Part shown: piece by piece, positions 28,849-37,050 of the stretch
Layout of the letters: each line of letters opens with the position of its first letter
Numbering within the stretch: the stretch's first letter is position 1
DNA from: Pseudomonas fluorescens
GTDB taxonomy: Bacteria; Pseudomonadota; Gammaproteobacteria; Pseudomonadales; Pseudomonadaceae
Assembly (NCBI RefSeq): GCF_001307155.1
Contig: NZ_CP012830.1
Location: forward strand, 186,001-250,000
DNA length: 64,000 bases
Reading direction: 5' to 3'
The notes under the pieces: model-generated
Seen by the model: the letters and a program-made list of their open reading frames with translations, nothing else
Told to the model about the DNA's origin: nothing
Databases searched by the model: none
Position numbers and translations under genes: made by a program

Positions 28849-29595
28849 ATGACCACTCAGAACCTCAGCGGTAAAGTAGCTCTGATCCAGGGCGGTTCCC
28901 GCGGTATCGGCGCCGCCATCGTCAAACGTCTGGCCGCTGAAGGCGCAGCGGTTGCCTTCACTTACGTCAGCTCGGCTGCCAAGGCTGAAGAATTGCAAAA
29001 CAGCATCACTGCTACCGGCGGTAAAGCTTTGGCCATCAAGGCCGACAGCGCTGATGCGGCCGCCATTCGCAATGCCGTCAACAGCACCGTCGAAACCTTT
29101 GGTCGCCTCGATATTCTGGTCAACAACGCCGGTGTGCTGGCCGTCGCCCCGCTGGAAGACTTCAAACTCGAAGACTTCGACCAAACCCTGGCGATCAACG
29201 TACGCAGTGTGTTCATCGCGACTCAAGAAGCGGCCAAACACATGACCGCAGGCGGTCGCATCATCAACATCGGCAGCACCAACGCCGACCGCATGCCCTT
29301 CGCCGGTGGCGGCCCTTACGCCATGAGCAAGGCGGCGCTGGTCGGCCTGACCAAAGGCCTGTCCCGCGACCTGGGCCCACGCGGTATCACCATCAATAAC
29401 GTGCAGCCTGGCCCGGTCGATACCGACATGAACCCGGCCCACGGTGAGTTCGCCGAGAGCCTGATCCCGTTGATGGCTGTTGGTCGTTATGGCACTGCCT
29501 CCGAGATCGCCAGTTTCGTTGCTTACCTGGTCGGCCCGGAGGCCGGCTACATCACTGGTGCCAGCCTGAGCATCGACGGTGGTTTTGGCGCCTGA
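28849..29595 (+). CDS. SDR-family oxidoreductase (3-oxoacyl-ACP reductase-like)
   Basis: 248-residue classical short-chain dehydrogenase. Start ATG 28849 follows TTTGGAGATAGAC; a TTG at 28837 is not needed. Seen: cofactor loop QGGSRGIGAAIVKRLAAEGA, NNAG in LVNNAGVLAVAPLED, catalytic Ser in IINIGSTNADR, and Tyr/Lys in GPYAMSKAALVGL, then the PG motif VQPGPVDTDMNPA. TYVSSAAK after beta-strand 2 suggests NADP rather than NAD. Substrate unknown. Controlled presumably by the divergent LysR protein. Confidence 0.92.
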   Translation: MTTQNLSGKVALIQGGSRGIGAAIVKRLAAEGAAVAFTYVSSAAKAEELQNSITATGGKALAIKADSADAAAIRNAVNSTVETFGRLDILVNNAGVLAVAPLEDFKLEDFDQTLAINVRSVFIATQEAAKHMTAGGRIINIGSTNADRMPFAGGGPYAMSKAALVGLTKGLSRDLGPRGITINNVQPGPVDTDMNPAHGEFAESLIPLMAVGRYGTASEIASFVAYLVGPEAGYITGASLSIDGGFGA

Positions 29596-29620
29596 TCCAG
29601 CTTTTTTGCAGCATAAAAAA

Positions 29621-29654
29621 ACGCCGGGCAACCTTTGATCAGGTTGCCCGGCGT
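29621..29654. terminator. Bidirectional terminator between the SDR and HAD genes
   Basis: Perfect 14-bp stem ACGCCGGGCAACCT / AGGTTGCCCGGCGT with a TTGATC loop, flanked by an A-run on the left and a T-run on the right, so it works in both directions for the convergent genes. Confidence 0.93.
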
Positions 29655-29676
29655 TTTGTTGTCCAGTGTTTTCCCG

Positions 29677-30369
29677 TTACGCCTGCTCGAGTGTCGGCAA
29701 ACCATAGGCATGCGGCTGGAACGCTTTCAACGTACGAAGAATGCTGTCGGCATGCGCATATTTTTCGTCAGCCATGGCCGCATCCGGCACCGCAATCGCG
29801 GTCATCCCCGCCGCTTTTGCTGCGGTGACGCCAAACGGCGAGTCCTCAAACACCAGGCAATCACGCGGTGCCACCCCCAAGCGTTGCGCAGCGATGAGGA
29901 AAATATCCGGCGCTGGCTTGGCTGCGCCGACCTCAGGGTCATCGGCGGTCACAATGGTGTCGAACAGCGCAAACCAATCGCCATGCAAGGTGGTTTTCTG
30001 TCCAAAGGACTGACTCGAAGAGCTGGTACCCACGGCAATCGGAATATTGTTCGCCTTCAAATGCTGAACCAGCTCCCGCGCGCCCGGCATCGCCAGCGCA
30101 CGCGGGAAACGTTCACGCATCAACGGTTCGCGGATCAGCAGAAACTCTTCGGCGCTGATCGGCAGCTCCAGCGCCTCAACGACATAGCGCGCCAGATCGC
30201 CAGCACCGCGGCCGATGATGTTCTGCTTGATGTGCCAGTCGAAGGTTCGGCCATAGCGTTCAGCAATGATTTGCGTGACCTCGGTGTAGATACCCTCGGT
30301 ATCGAGCAGCAGACCATCCATATCGAAAATCACGGCCTTGATCGGGCCGAAGTCGAGCGGTGCATTCAT
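29677..30369 (-). CDS. HAD-superfamily phosphatase / beta-phosphoglucomutase-like
   Basis: 230 residues from ATG 30369 (MNAPLDFGPIKAVIFDMDG); the frame extends further upstream without support. Seen: motif I FDMDGLLLDTEG, a helical cap (C1 type), motif II IAVGTSSSSQSF, Lys in VGAAKPAPDIFL, and motif IV VFEDSPFGVTAAKAAG. This is the subfamily of 2-deoxyglucose-6-phosphate, riboflavin-precursor and sugar phosphatases; the exact substrate is unknown. Monocistronic, convergent with the SDR gene and sharing its terminator. Confidence 0.9.
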   Translation of the reverse strand: MNAPLDFGPIKAVIFDMDGLLLDTEGIYTEVTQIIAERYGRTFDWHIKQNIIGRGAGDLARYVVEALELPISAEEFLLIREPLMRERFPRALAMPGARELVQHLKANNIPIAVGTSSSSQSFGQKTTLHGDWFALFDTIVTADDPEVGAAKPAPDIFLIAAQRLGVAPRDCLVFEDSPFGVTAAKAAGMTAIAVPDAAMADEKYAHADSILRTLKAFQPHAYGLPTLEQA

Positions 30370-30569
30370 CGCATCTGATCCGTTATCAACACAACATTCC
30401 GGGAAGCGGCTCAGGTACGGCCAGTGCCTTGATCGACCGAAAAAAGGATCGACCAAAGGGCCCGGCAGCATAACGAGCGCGGCTCACATGCGGCAACTGT
30501 TTGCCGCCCCTCACCCTCAGATCACGGCCTAGGGTGTGTAGTGAGCGCAAGGAAAGCGCCGCACGGTCA

Positions 30570-30585
30570 CTTATAGAAATATAAG
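30570..30585. promoter_or_regulatory. Dyad upstream of the toxin-antitoxin operon
   Basis: CTTATA GAAA TATAAG, a perfect 6-bp inverted repeat 41 bp before the toxin start, in an AT-rich stretch. Its place fits an antitoxin operator over the promoter. Inferred. Confidence 0.5.
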
Positions 30586-30625
30586 AAAATCATTGCACGA
30601 CTTATGGAAGACTTATTAAGCTCTC

Positions 30626-30880
30626 ATGAACGAAATCTACTGGACCCGCAAAGCCGTAAAGCAACTGCTCAGGGTACACACGGAGCACCGGGTGCAAATC
30701 CGCGATGCCGTAACGCAGTTGGTGCGCATGCCCGACGCAATCAACGTCAAGGCGCTGGCCCTGCACAATTGCGGGTATCGCCTGAGAGTCGGTAACTACC
30801 GGGTTCTGTTTGACTGGGACGGCTCGGTCCAGGTGGTCAGCATTCAAGAGGTCAAAAAACGTGACGAACGCACCTACTGA
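30626..30880 (+). CDS. RelE/ParE-family toxin (HigB-like)
   Basis: 84-residue toxin of the RelE superfamily. Seen: MNEIYWTRKAVKQLLRVHTE at the start, ALALHNCGYRLRVGNYRVLF and VVSIQEVKKRDERTY, the typical pattern of basic residues and the R-x-G-x-Y-R-V core. It should act as a ribosome-dependent or free mRNA interferase. The stop overlaps the antitoxin start by 20 bp; toxin-first order is the HigBA arrangement. The upstream Shine-Dalgarno is weak. Confidence 0.88.
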   Translation: MNEIYWTRKAVKQLLRVHTEHRVQIRDAVTQLVRMPDAINVKALALHNCGYRLRVGNYRVLFDWDGSVQVVSIQEVKKRDERTY

Positions 30881-31187
30881 CATACAAATCATCAACGGCC
30901 CGGACGGTGAGCCAGCCTTTGTGGTCATCCCCTACCAGCAATATGTCGCTCAACACGGCGACACCGAGCTGATTCCTCATCAGGTGGTCAGTCGTATTGT
31001 CGACGGCGCCACCCCAATCCGCGCCTGGCGTGAACACTTGAACCTGACGCAGGAAGAAGTGGCAAAGCGAATGGGGATTTCACAACCTGCGTTCGCCCAG
31101 CAGGAGGCGGTAAACAAACCGCGCCGAGCCACTCGGGAAAAGATCGCCATGGCGTTCGGGATCAGGGCTGATCAGCTGGAGTTGTGA
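30861..31187 (+). CDS. XRE-family antitoxin (HigA-like)
   Basis: 108 residues from GTG 30861, which has AGAGG 9 bp upstream; the open frame begins earlier inside the toxin gene but a start there is not supported. Seen: an N-terminal segment resembling Phd-type partners (EPAFVVIPYQQYVAQHGD) and a C-terminal Cro/C1-type HTH (LTQEEVAKRMGISQPAFAQQ). It should neutralise the upstream toxin and repress the operon through a site such as the dyad at 30570-30585. Confidence 0.87.
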   Translation: MTNAPTDIQIINGPDGEPAFVVIPYQQYVAQHGDTELIPHQVVSRIVDGATPIRAWREHLNLTQEEVAKRMGISQPAFAQQEAVNKPRRATREKIAMAFGIRADQLEL

Positions 31188-31262
31188 AGTCCGGGTCATT
31201 GCAGGCTCTGGATTCAGGTAGCGCACTAGCATGGGGTGCCAGGGGTCGAGTAACCCAAAACG

Positions 31263-31291
31263 AAAAAGCCCGGCAATCAGCCGGGCTTTTT
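31263..31291. terminator. Bidirectional terminator after the toxin-antitoxin pair
   Basis: Perfect 12-bp stem AAAAAGCCCGGC / GCCGGGCTTTTT with loop AATCA; serves the antitoxin transcript and the convergent glycine-zipper gene. Confidence 0.92.
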
Positions 31292-31318
31292 CAAATCGTA
31301 TCGCTGGAACCAGTGCGC

Positions 31319-31663
31319 TTACTTGCCCATGAGCGCGCCGCCGGCTGCGCCACCAAGGCCAGCACCAATGGCGGAACCGGTCTTGCCGCCCAGCGAGTTG
31401 CCGATGACCGAACCACCCGCTGCGCCTACACCACCGCCGATTGCTGCTTTAGCGCGATGGCCCTTTTTCGCGCCGGCAGCACTGCCTGCAGCGCCTGCAA
31501 CGCCTGCACCGATCGCCGCGCCGGTGCTGCCACCAAGCTTCTGACCAACCACATTACCCAGCGCACCACCCAAGCCGCCGCCGAGCGCTGCGCTGCCATC
31601 ACCGGCCATTGCGCCTTGAGCGACCAGAAGACCCAGAACCAGAGCAGGCAAAGTTAAACGCAT
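31319..31663 (-). CDS. Glycine-zipper surface/periplasmic protein
   Basis: 114 residues: a signal peptide (MRLTLPALVLGLLVAQGAMA) followed by about 90 residues made almost only of Gly, Ala, Ser and Val in G-x3-G spacing (AIGAGVAGAAGSAAGAKKGH, VIGNSLGGKTGSAIGAGLGG). Two hairpins of membrane-inserting glycine-zipper repeats are separated by a short basic turn (KKGHRAK). Such proteins insert into or coat membranes; some are stress lipoproteins, but there is no lipobox here. Single gene between terminators. Confidence 0.85.
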   Translation of the reverse strand: MRLTLPALVLGLLVAQGAMAGDGSAALGGGLGGALGNVVGQKLGGSTGAAIGAGVAGAAGSAAGAKKGHRAKAAIGGGVGAAGGSVIGNSLGGKTGSAIGAGLGGAAGGALMGK

Positions 31664-31798
31664 GACATGAACCTCAAAAAGGGTACTGATTAGTAAAAAA
31701 CCGGATGCTAAAAAGGGCCGTCGGTTCAGTCAAAGAACCGGCCCAACCCTCATGAGCGCGAGGGTTGGACAGTTTATACGCAAAGAGTTTTATCGCAG

Positions 31799-31829
31799 GC
31801 AAAAAAAAAGCCCGCTGGGGAGACGGGCT
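31799..31829 (-). terminator. Intrinsic terminator, minus strand, 3' of the group II intron
   Basis: On the minus strand AGCCCG TCTCCCCAG CGGGCT is followed by ten T. The rest of 31664-31984 has no gene; it holds this terminator and a second hairpin (CCAACCCTC / GAGGGTTGG, about 31743-31768) upstream of the glycine-zipper gene. Confidence 0.8.
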
Positions 31830-32023
31830 AATGGAATTGCTTTTTAACGGATGAGTTGAGCCTACGGATATGCTTGTGAAAGAAGCGTGAAAGAAACGCC
31901 CGAAAATCAATAATGTTGATACCGCGCATGACACGTCACAAGCTCCCACTAACCTCCTGCACCACGCCACACGCTCAGACACCAATCGAGTAGGAGGCGG
32001 CTTCACAACCGCCGTCCTCTCAC

Positions 32024-32055
32024 ACCACCGTACGTACGGTTCCGTATACGGCGGT
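32024..32055 (-). ncRNA. Group II intron domain V
   Basis: Minus strand: 9-bp stem ACCGCCGTA / TACGGTGGT, then a 4-bp stem TACG/CGTA capped by a GAAC loop, with a 2-nt bulge (CG) on the 3' side. This is the catalytic domain V fold. It directly follows the reverse transcriptase stop codon. Confidence 0.85.
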
Positions 32056-33381
32056 TCAGGTTATGCGGCTAAGCCGGTTTATCGTATCCAGTATCGAGAC
32101 CAGCCCGAGTCGATCCCACAGTTTCTTCGGCAGCGCCTGATTCATATGTGGCGCTCCCGAGTTCCACCATGGGCCTCGGCCATTGAAGGCCGATTTCCAC
32201 GCCCGCGCCTCATCAAGCCCCAAGCGCATCAGGTTGCGCGCCCTCGTAGAGGGCCGCTTCCATTGACGCCAGGTGACACAACGAAGTTTGTGACGCACCC
32301 AGCCGTCCAGCTCCTCAAGTGGCCGCTTGCTTTGACTCAGCTTGAAGTAGCCAGCCCAACCACGCAGCACGGGGGTTATATGCTCAATGATGTATCTCAT
32401 TGAACGGCTCCGTATCCGACGCAGCAGTTCCCTGAGTCGGTCGCGCAAGCGATGCAGGCTCATGCTCGCCACTCTCAGCTTCGGCTGTTGATGCCAGCTC
32501 ATCCCATAGCCCAGATAATCACAGACCCAAGGCCGTGCCACGCGGCTCTTTTCCCGATTCAACGTCAGTTTCAGACGCTGGCTCAGGAAGCGCTCAACGC
32601 TGACCATCACTCGTTCGCCCGCACGGCGACTGCGCACATAAATGTTCGCATCGTCGGCATAGCGCACGAAGCGATGGCCCCGCCGCTCCAGCTCTCGGTC
32701 GAGTTCGTTGAGCAGAATGTTCGACAGCAACGGCGAGAGCGGGCCGCCTTGCGGCGTCCCTTCCTGCCGTCGGCTGGCGATCCCGCCCGACATCACTCCG
32801 GCCTGGAGGTAACGACGGATCAGCGTGAGTACCCGCCGGTCTTCGACATGACGCTGTACATAAGCCATCAACACATCGTGGTTGACCCGATCAAAGAGCT
32901 TCTCCAGATCGAGCTCCACGCACCAGCGGTGACCCGCCGCCACATGGGCACGGGCTGTTTCGATTGCTTGGTGGGCGCTTCTGCCCGGACGAAAGCCGTA
33001 GCTGTAGTCCGAGAACAGCGGATCGAAGATCGGCGTGAGCTGTTGCAGCAGTGCCTGTTGGATCAAGCGGTCCACGACGCCGGGAATGCCCAGCTGCCTT
33101 GTGCCGCCTTTGGGTTTGGGGATGTCGACGGCGCGTACACCTTGCGGGTGATACTCGCCGGCCAGCAACCGAGCCTTAAGGATCGGCCAATACTGTTTCA
33201 CGTAGCTCGCCAAGTCGTCGACCGTCATGCCATCGGCACCCGGTGCGCCCTTGTTGCTGACCACGCGTTGATACGCACACCTAAGGTTGGCCGGTGCAAG
33301 CACCCGCGCCATCAGCGTATCCGACTCCGCGTTCGTCCACGTCACGGACGCCGCTGATACCTGTGCACTGTCAGCCGTCAT
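32056..33381 (-). CDS. ltrA: Group II intron reverse transcriptase/maturase
   Basis: Intron-encoded protein for splicing and retrohoming. I place the start at ATG 33381 (MTADSAQVSAASVTW), 441 residues; the frame is open to 33576 and ATGs at 33438 and beyond cannot be excluded. Seen: RT motifs in order: NKGAPGADGMTVDDL, YHPQGVRAVDIPKPKGGTRQ, YGFRPGRSAHQAI, ELDLEKLFDRVNHDVLM, EGTPQGGPLSPLLSNI, FVRYADDANIYVRS (catalytic Y-A-D-D), and a C-terminal maturase X domain (HITPVLRGWAGYFKL). No HNH endonuclease domain follows, as expected for class C. All catalytic residues are present. Confidence 0.93.
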   Translation of the reverse strand: MTADSAQVSAASVTWTNAESDTLMARVLAPANLRCAYQRVVSNKGAPGADGMTVDDLASYVKQYWPILKARLLAGEYHPQGVRAVDIPKPKGGTRQLGIPGVVDRLIQQALLQQLTPIFDPLFSDYSYGFRPGRSAHQAIETARAHVAAGHRWCVELDLEKLFDRVNHDVLMAYVQRHVEDRRVLTLIRRYLQAGVMSGGIASRRQEGTPQGGPLSPLLSNILLNELDRELERRGHRFVRYADDANIYVRSRRAGERVMVSVERFLSQRLKLTLNREKSRVARPWVCDYLGYGMSWHQQPKLRVASMSLHRLRDRLRELLRRIRSRSMRYIIEHITPVLRGWAGYFKLSQSKRPLEELDGWVRHKLRCVTWRQWKRPSTRARNLMRLGLDEARAWKSAFNGRGPWWNSGAPHMNQALPKKLWDRLGLVSILDTINRLSRIT

Positions 33382-33907
33382 CCTCGGATTCTGTCCGGGA
33401 TTCGGAGTAACAGTCTTCTCTGGGAGAAATTTCTGCATTTCGGTATTCAACGAGACTCTGACGCCTACTGGCGGCATAACCTGTTCGGCCCTTGGTGGCA
33501 TGGTGATTCGCCACTTACTACGGCCTCGGCTGACTTCTGCAGATCCATCCCGTCGCCTCGCGACGCTCGGTAGCACAGTGGCAAACCTGCAGATCTCCCA
33601 GGGTAATTCGCGCGACCTTCCTGCTTATGCCTGTCGGATTTACGTCACAGCGTTCCGTGCAAGTATTGGGCTTTGACGATTGAGGCCGTCTTACCCCGCT
33701 GCGCCGCCTCTATCCGCTTCCTGTTCGTCAGGCCAGCATTTTGCCTCGGGCTTCCTTCAGATTCGCAGTCGCCCGCGACACCCTTGCCTCTGGCTAACAC
33801 TTCCCCTTGCCGGGTGTGTAGAGGACTTTCACCTCCAAGTCACCAGCGAGGCCACCACAGCCAAGCTGGTTGCGCTTGCGCGCAACGCGCCATGCCTGGC
33901 GCACCTC

Positions 33908-33933
33908 AAAAAAAACCCCGCTCAATGGCGGGG
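33908..33933 (-). terminator. Intrinsic terminator used as intron target
   Basis: Minus strand CCCCGC CATTGA GCGGGG followed by eight T, then GAG and the intron. It is the natural terminator of the small gene at 33950-34141 and the landing site of the class C intron. Confidence 0.9.
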
Positions 33934-33949
33934 TCAGTCTAATTTTCAA

Positions 33950-34141
33950 TTACTTGCGTACAGGCACGGAGACCTTGGGCATGAACGGCTTTGCGGTGTT
34001 TTTTGTCACCGCAGGCAGCCTGGCCTTGCCCGGTTTGGTCGGTGTTTCACCAAACCCCGCCACATAATCCGTCTGGCCACATTGCACACAATTGTTGACC
34101 GGATACTCAGCGCCATCATCTTCAATGTAAGGAATGCTCAT
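33950..34141 (-). CDS. Small conserved-type protein of unknown function
   Basis: 63 residues. A strong ribosome site (GGAGGGACTGATAG) precedes ATG 34141, and a terminator follows the stop by 16 bp, so this is a real transcription unit although short. Seen: an acidic N-terminus with one C-x2-C pair (NNCVQCGQTDYVAGFGE), which could bind zinc with a partner chain, and a basic Pro/Lys-rich tail (KPFMPKVSVPVRK). I do not recognise a family. Its terminator was targeted by the group II intron; the coding part is intact. Confidence 0.7.
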   Translation of the reverse strand: MSIPYIEDDGAEYPVNNCVQCGQTDYVAGFGETPTKPGKARLPAVTKNTAKPFMPKVSVPVRK

Positions 34142-34329
34142 CTATCAGTCCCTCCAGACAGATCGATACCGGCAAGCAATTGATTGCCTAAAAAGTACCG
34201 ACCTCCAAGGTTTCTGAGACTAGCCGGTCATTCCCAGACCAATGATTCAAATGCGCAACACCCGACGAACGGCCAGGAAAAGCCTCTGACTTCCTCTACC
34301 TGTTTCTGACAGATAAAACGTCAATCAGC

Positions 34330-34650
34330 CTATTTGAGCGTCACCGCCGTTCCGGTCACAAACACCACCAGCATGCTGCCCCTGCCCGAGGGCATACTGA
34401 TCTCGAAGTCCACCCCGACCACCGCATCCGCCCGAAGACTCTGCGCACGCTCCTTGAGCTCATCCGTTGCCTGGGCTCGCGCCTCCTTCAACGCCCTTTC
34501 CAACGTCTGGGAACGCCCGCCGAAGAAATCCCGCATTCCGGCGAACATATCCCGCACAACGTTGATGCCCTGCACGGATTCGGCGCTGACAATGTCCAGG
34601 TAGGCTGCGATCTGACGACCTTCGATGGATTGGGTGGTGGTTATGATCAC
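34330..34650 (-). CDS. YbjQ-family (UPF0145) protein
   Basis: 106 residues from GTG 34650, preceded by AAAGGAATGCCAC; the frame is open to 34731 but the family starts at this point (MIITTTQSIEGRQIAAYLDI). Seen: DIVSAESVQGINVVRDMFAG, FFGGRSQTLERALKEARAQA, and ADAVVGVDFEISMPSGRGSM. YbjQ proteins form pentameric rings and are often called heavy-metal-binding, but a biochemical role is not established. Single gene. Confidence 0.9.
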   Translation of the reverse strand: MIITTTQSIEGRQIAAYLDIVSAESVQGINVVRDMFAGMRDFFGGRSQTLERALKEARAQATDELKERAQSLRADAVVGVDFEISMPSGRGSMLVVFVTGTAVTLK

Positions 34651-34766
34651 GTGGCATTCCTTTATTGATTGAGTGTCAGCCATGCTGCTGGCTGAAGCTG
34701 GAGAGACATACATACTAAGGACTAAGTTCATCCCGCGGTTTTGATGTTGGGTGCACAGGAGGTCGT

Positions 34767-34961
34767 ATGACGGTATTTTTGCTGCTGTACCTATGCACTG
34801 ACGCCTCCCGCACTGACTGCCAGGTGATACCCGTGGAACACTGGGTACACGCTGATGCTTACAAACAATGCATGGCCGCAGCCAAAAAGCTGACGATCGA
34901 TCTCACCGCCAAGAATCGAAAGAGCAATTACTTTGTCTGCGAAACTCAAGTCGGTCAGTGA
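34767..34961 (+). CDS. Small hypothetical protein
   Basis: 64 residues with an excellent ribosome site (AGGAGGTCGT before ATG 34767). Seen: a hydrophobic start (MTVFLLLYLCTDASRTDC), which might act as a short signal sequence or be part of a small fold, four cysteines in all (C10, C18, C35, C58) that could make disulfides, and a basic middle (AAAKKLTIDLTAKNRKSN). Unrecognised family, but codon use and RBS support it as a gene. It is divergent from the YbjQ gene and convergent with the NAD-binding protein gene. Confidence 0.7.
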   Translation: MTVFLLLYLCTDASRTDCQVIPVEHWVHADAYKQCMAAAKKLTIDLTAKNRKSNYFVCETQVGQ

Positions 34962-34994
34962 CCGCCAATGAAGACACCTGTTAGTGTTCTTGCA

Positions 34995-35984
34995 TCAGGA
35001 AAAAGTCGCCAAGCCGTCTCGACGGATACACCCCATGCCCAGCAACGCCGCTTCGACAGCTTCATCCAACGGCGTATGCGGCTCGCGCCCCAGCACCTCG
35101 ATCAATCGCGCATTGTCCATCTGCACTGGCGTGCGCCATAAATAACGCATTTCCAGCATTTCACGGAAGGTCACGACAAAAGGCGAAGCCAGTGTCAGCA
35201 ACCACCACGGGAACGCTGTCACTCGCGGCTCCATGCCCGCGTGCCGATAAACAACACGCTGGATAGCACGGCTCATTCGGGTACCGTCGGTATCCAGATG
35301 ACCAGCCATATGAAATCTTTCGAAGGCTTGGAGTGTGGTGCGCCGCTCCAGCAACTCGACCATGCTCCGCGCAACGTCAGGCAGATAGGCCCACTGGTGA
35401 GCAACGCCCTGCTCACCTGGATAACTCACTGCGTTGACGGGTCTCCCCGGCTTGATCAAGCCCATGGAAAACCAGTTGTTACCGGCTCGCGGCCCGAAAA
35501 AATCTCCGGCGCGAACGATCAACGCACGAGCCCCCTTGTCAGCAGCCTTGCGCAAGCGCTGCTCCATCTCCACCCGAATAGCGCCTTTTCGGGTAAGCGG
35601 CTGCTGTGGTGAGTCTTCATGCAATACCGGAAAAGCATCAGGGCCAAAGTTATAAACCGTACCGGGCAGCACAATGGTTGCACCCTCGACCACGGCCGCA
35701 GCGATGGTGTTGTCGAGCATCGGCAACACCAGCTCCGGCCATCGACGATAGCCCGGCGGATTGACCGCATGCACAATCACCGAGCAGCCTTTCGCGGCCT
35801 CGATAACCTCCTGCCGATTCAGCGCATCACCGCGTAACCACGTGATGTCCGCTTGTTGATCGACAGCTTTTTCGAGATGACGTGTTAGTGCGCACACCTC
35901 CCAACCGGCGTCTTTCAATTGACGCGCCACTTCCCCGCCAATCCCTCCTGTCGCTCCCAGTACCAGCACTTTATTGCCGTTCAT
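34995..35984 (-). CDS. NAD(P)-dependent epimerase/dehydratase-like protein
   Basis: 329-residue extended SDR. Start ATG 35984 (MNGNKVLVLGATGGIGGEVA) with GAGGTG upstream; a GTG at 35993 is the alternative. Seen: the Rossmann motif LVLGATGGIGGEVARQLKDA, VIVHAVNPPGYRRWPE in place of the usual N-A-A, and a C-terminal substrate domain. The classical Y-x3-K pair is not obvious, so it may be an atypical SDR of the NmrA/epimerase type. Divergent from a LysR gene 94 bp away that may regulate it. Confidence 0.87.
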   Translation of the reverse strand: MNGNKVLVLGATGGIGGEVARQLKDAGWEVCALTRHLEKAVDQQADITWLRGDALNRQEVIEAAKGCSVIVHAVNPPGYRRWPELVLPMLDNTIAAAVVEGATIVLPGTVYNFGPDAFPVLHEDSPQQPLTRKGAIRVEMEQRLRKAADKGARALIVRAGDFFGPRAGNNWFSMGLIKPGRPVNAVSYPGEQGVAHQWAYLPDVARSMVELLERRTTLQAFERFHMAGHLDTDGTRMSRAIQRVVYRHAGMEPRVTAFPWWLLTLASPFVVTFREMLEMRYLWRTPVQMDNARLIEVLGREPHTPLDEAVEAALLGMGCIRRDGLATFS

Positions 35985-36078
35985 GCCCGACACCTCAAGG
36001 TTATAGAGGGCTTGATCCTGAGCGAATGGGCGCTATAGATAAATTGCAGAAGATCAGTTGGACGCTATACATTTATGC

Positions 36079-36984
36079 ATGGCATCGAATATTGGTTGGG
36101 AGCTCTATCGATCCTTCCTGGGCGTACTCAATGAAGGATCGCTGTCGGGCGCGGCGCGCTTGCTCGGCATCACACAGCCAACGGTCGGCCGGCACATCGC
36201 CGCGCTCGAAAAAGCGCTGGATGTCGTTTTGTTTACACGATCACAAACAGGGCTGATGCCCACCGAAGTGGCACTGACCCTGCGCGCCCACGCACAAACC
36301 ATGGAAAGTACAGCGGCCTCGATTGAGCGAGCCGCCTCAAGTCAAGGCGCGGCTGTACACGGGATTGTCCGTATTTCAGCCAGCGACGTGATTGGCGTCG
36401 AAGTATTGCCACCCATCATCACCCGGCTTCGCCAACAACACCCGGCGTTAAAAGTAGAACTCGTACTGACTAACCGCGTGGTCGATCTCTTGCAGCTCGA
36501 AGCCGACATCGCCGTGCGCATGATGCGCCCCCGCCAAGAGCAGCTGGTGGCGCGTCGGATCGGTAAAATCGAACTTGGGCTACATGCGCGTGCCGAGTAC
36601 TTGAACCAACATGGCATGCCGCGCGACCTCAACGAACTGGCCGGCCATTCGATCATCGGCTACGACCAGCCGAACGCCTTTATCCGCAATATCACCAAGT
36701 CCATCAAAGGCATTGACCGCCAGCTCTTCTCACTGAGCAGCGACAGCGATCTGGCGCAGCTGGCGTTGATACGCGCGGGGGCTGGTATCGGCTTCTGCCA
36801 GGTTCCGCTGGCCAAGTGTGATGCAGCATTGCAACGCGTGCTGTCGACGACGTTTTCGCTGGGACTGGACACCTGGGTCACCATGCATGAAGACTTGCGC
36901 AATAGCCCGCGATGCCGCGCGACCTTCGACGCGCTGGTTGAAGGGTTGCAGCAGTATGCAAGTCCGGATGGGCAGGATGATTGA
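36079..36984 (+). CDS. LysR-family transcriptional regulator
   Basis: 301 residues from ATG 36079 (MASNIGWELYRSFLGVLNEG); the frame also opens with TTG at 36058. Seen: HTH (GAARLLGITQPTVGRHIAAL, LDVVLFTRSQTGLMPTEVAL) and an effector-binding domain (GIVRISASDVIGVEVLPPII). Divergent from the NAD(P)-binding protein gene, a standard LysR regulator-target pair. Confidence 0.9.
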   Translation: MASNIGWELYRSFLGVLNEGSLSGAARLLGITQPTVGRHIAALEKALDVVLFTRSQTGLMPTEVALTLRAHAQTMESTAASIERAASSQGAAVHGIVRISASDVIGVEVLPPIITRLRQQHPALKVELVLTNRVVDLLQLEADIAVRMMRPRQEQLVARRIGKIELGLHARAEYLNQHGMPRDLNELAGHSIIGYDQPNAFIRNITKSIKGIDRQLFSLSSDSDLAQLALIRAGAGIGFCQVPLAKCDAALQRVLSTTFSLGLDTWVTMHEDLRNSPRCRATFDALVEGLQQYASPDGQDD

Positions 36985-37050
36985 GATAGCGCCTTAGGCA
37001 TCCACTCCAGTTACAATTTGATACCTATTCACTCCTGCAGACTCACAGCC

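Larger units (their letters stand above)
31985..33904 (-). mobile_element. Group IIC intron, complete (1,920 bp)
   Basis: On the minus strand the element begins with GTGCGCCAGGCATGGCGC, the group II 5' consensus (GUGYG), contains one reverse transcriptase ORF, and ends with domain V (32024-32055), domain VI with a bulged branch-point A in TCCTACTC, and terminal AT (the AY rule). The 5' exon is the intrinsic terminator at 33908-33933, and only GAG separates its T-run from the intron. Inserting right behind a terminator is the hallmark of class C introns, which lack an endonuclease. The boundary at the 3' end is inferred from the DVI/AY pattern and may be off by a base or two. Confidence 0.9.
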
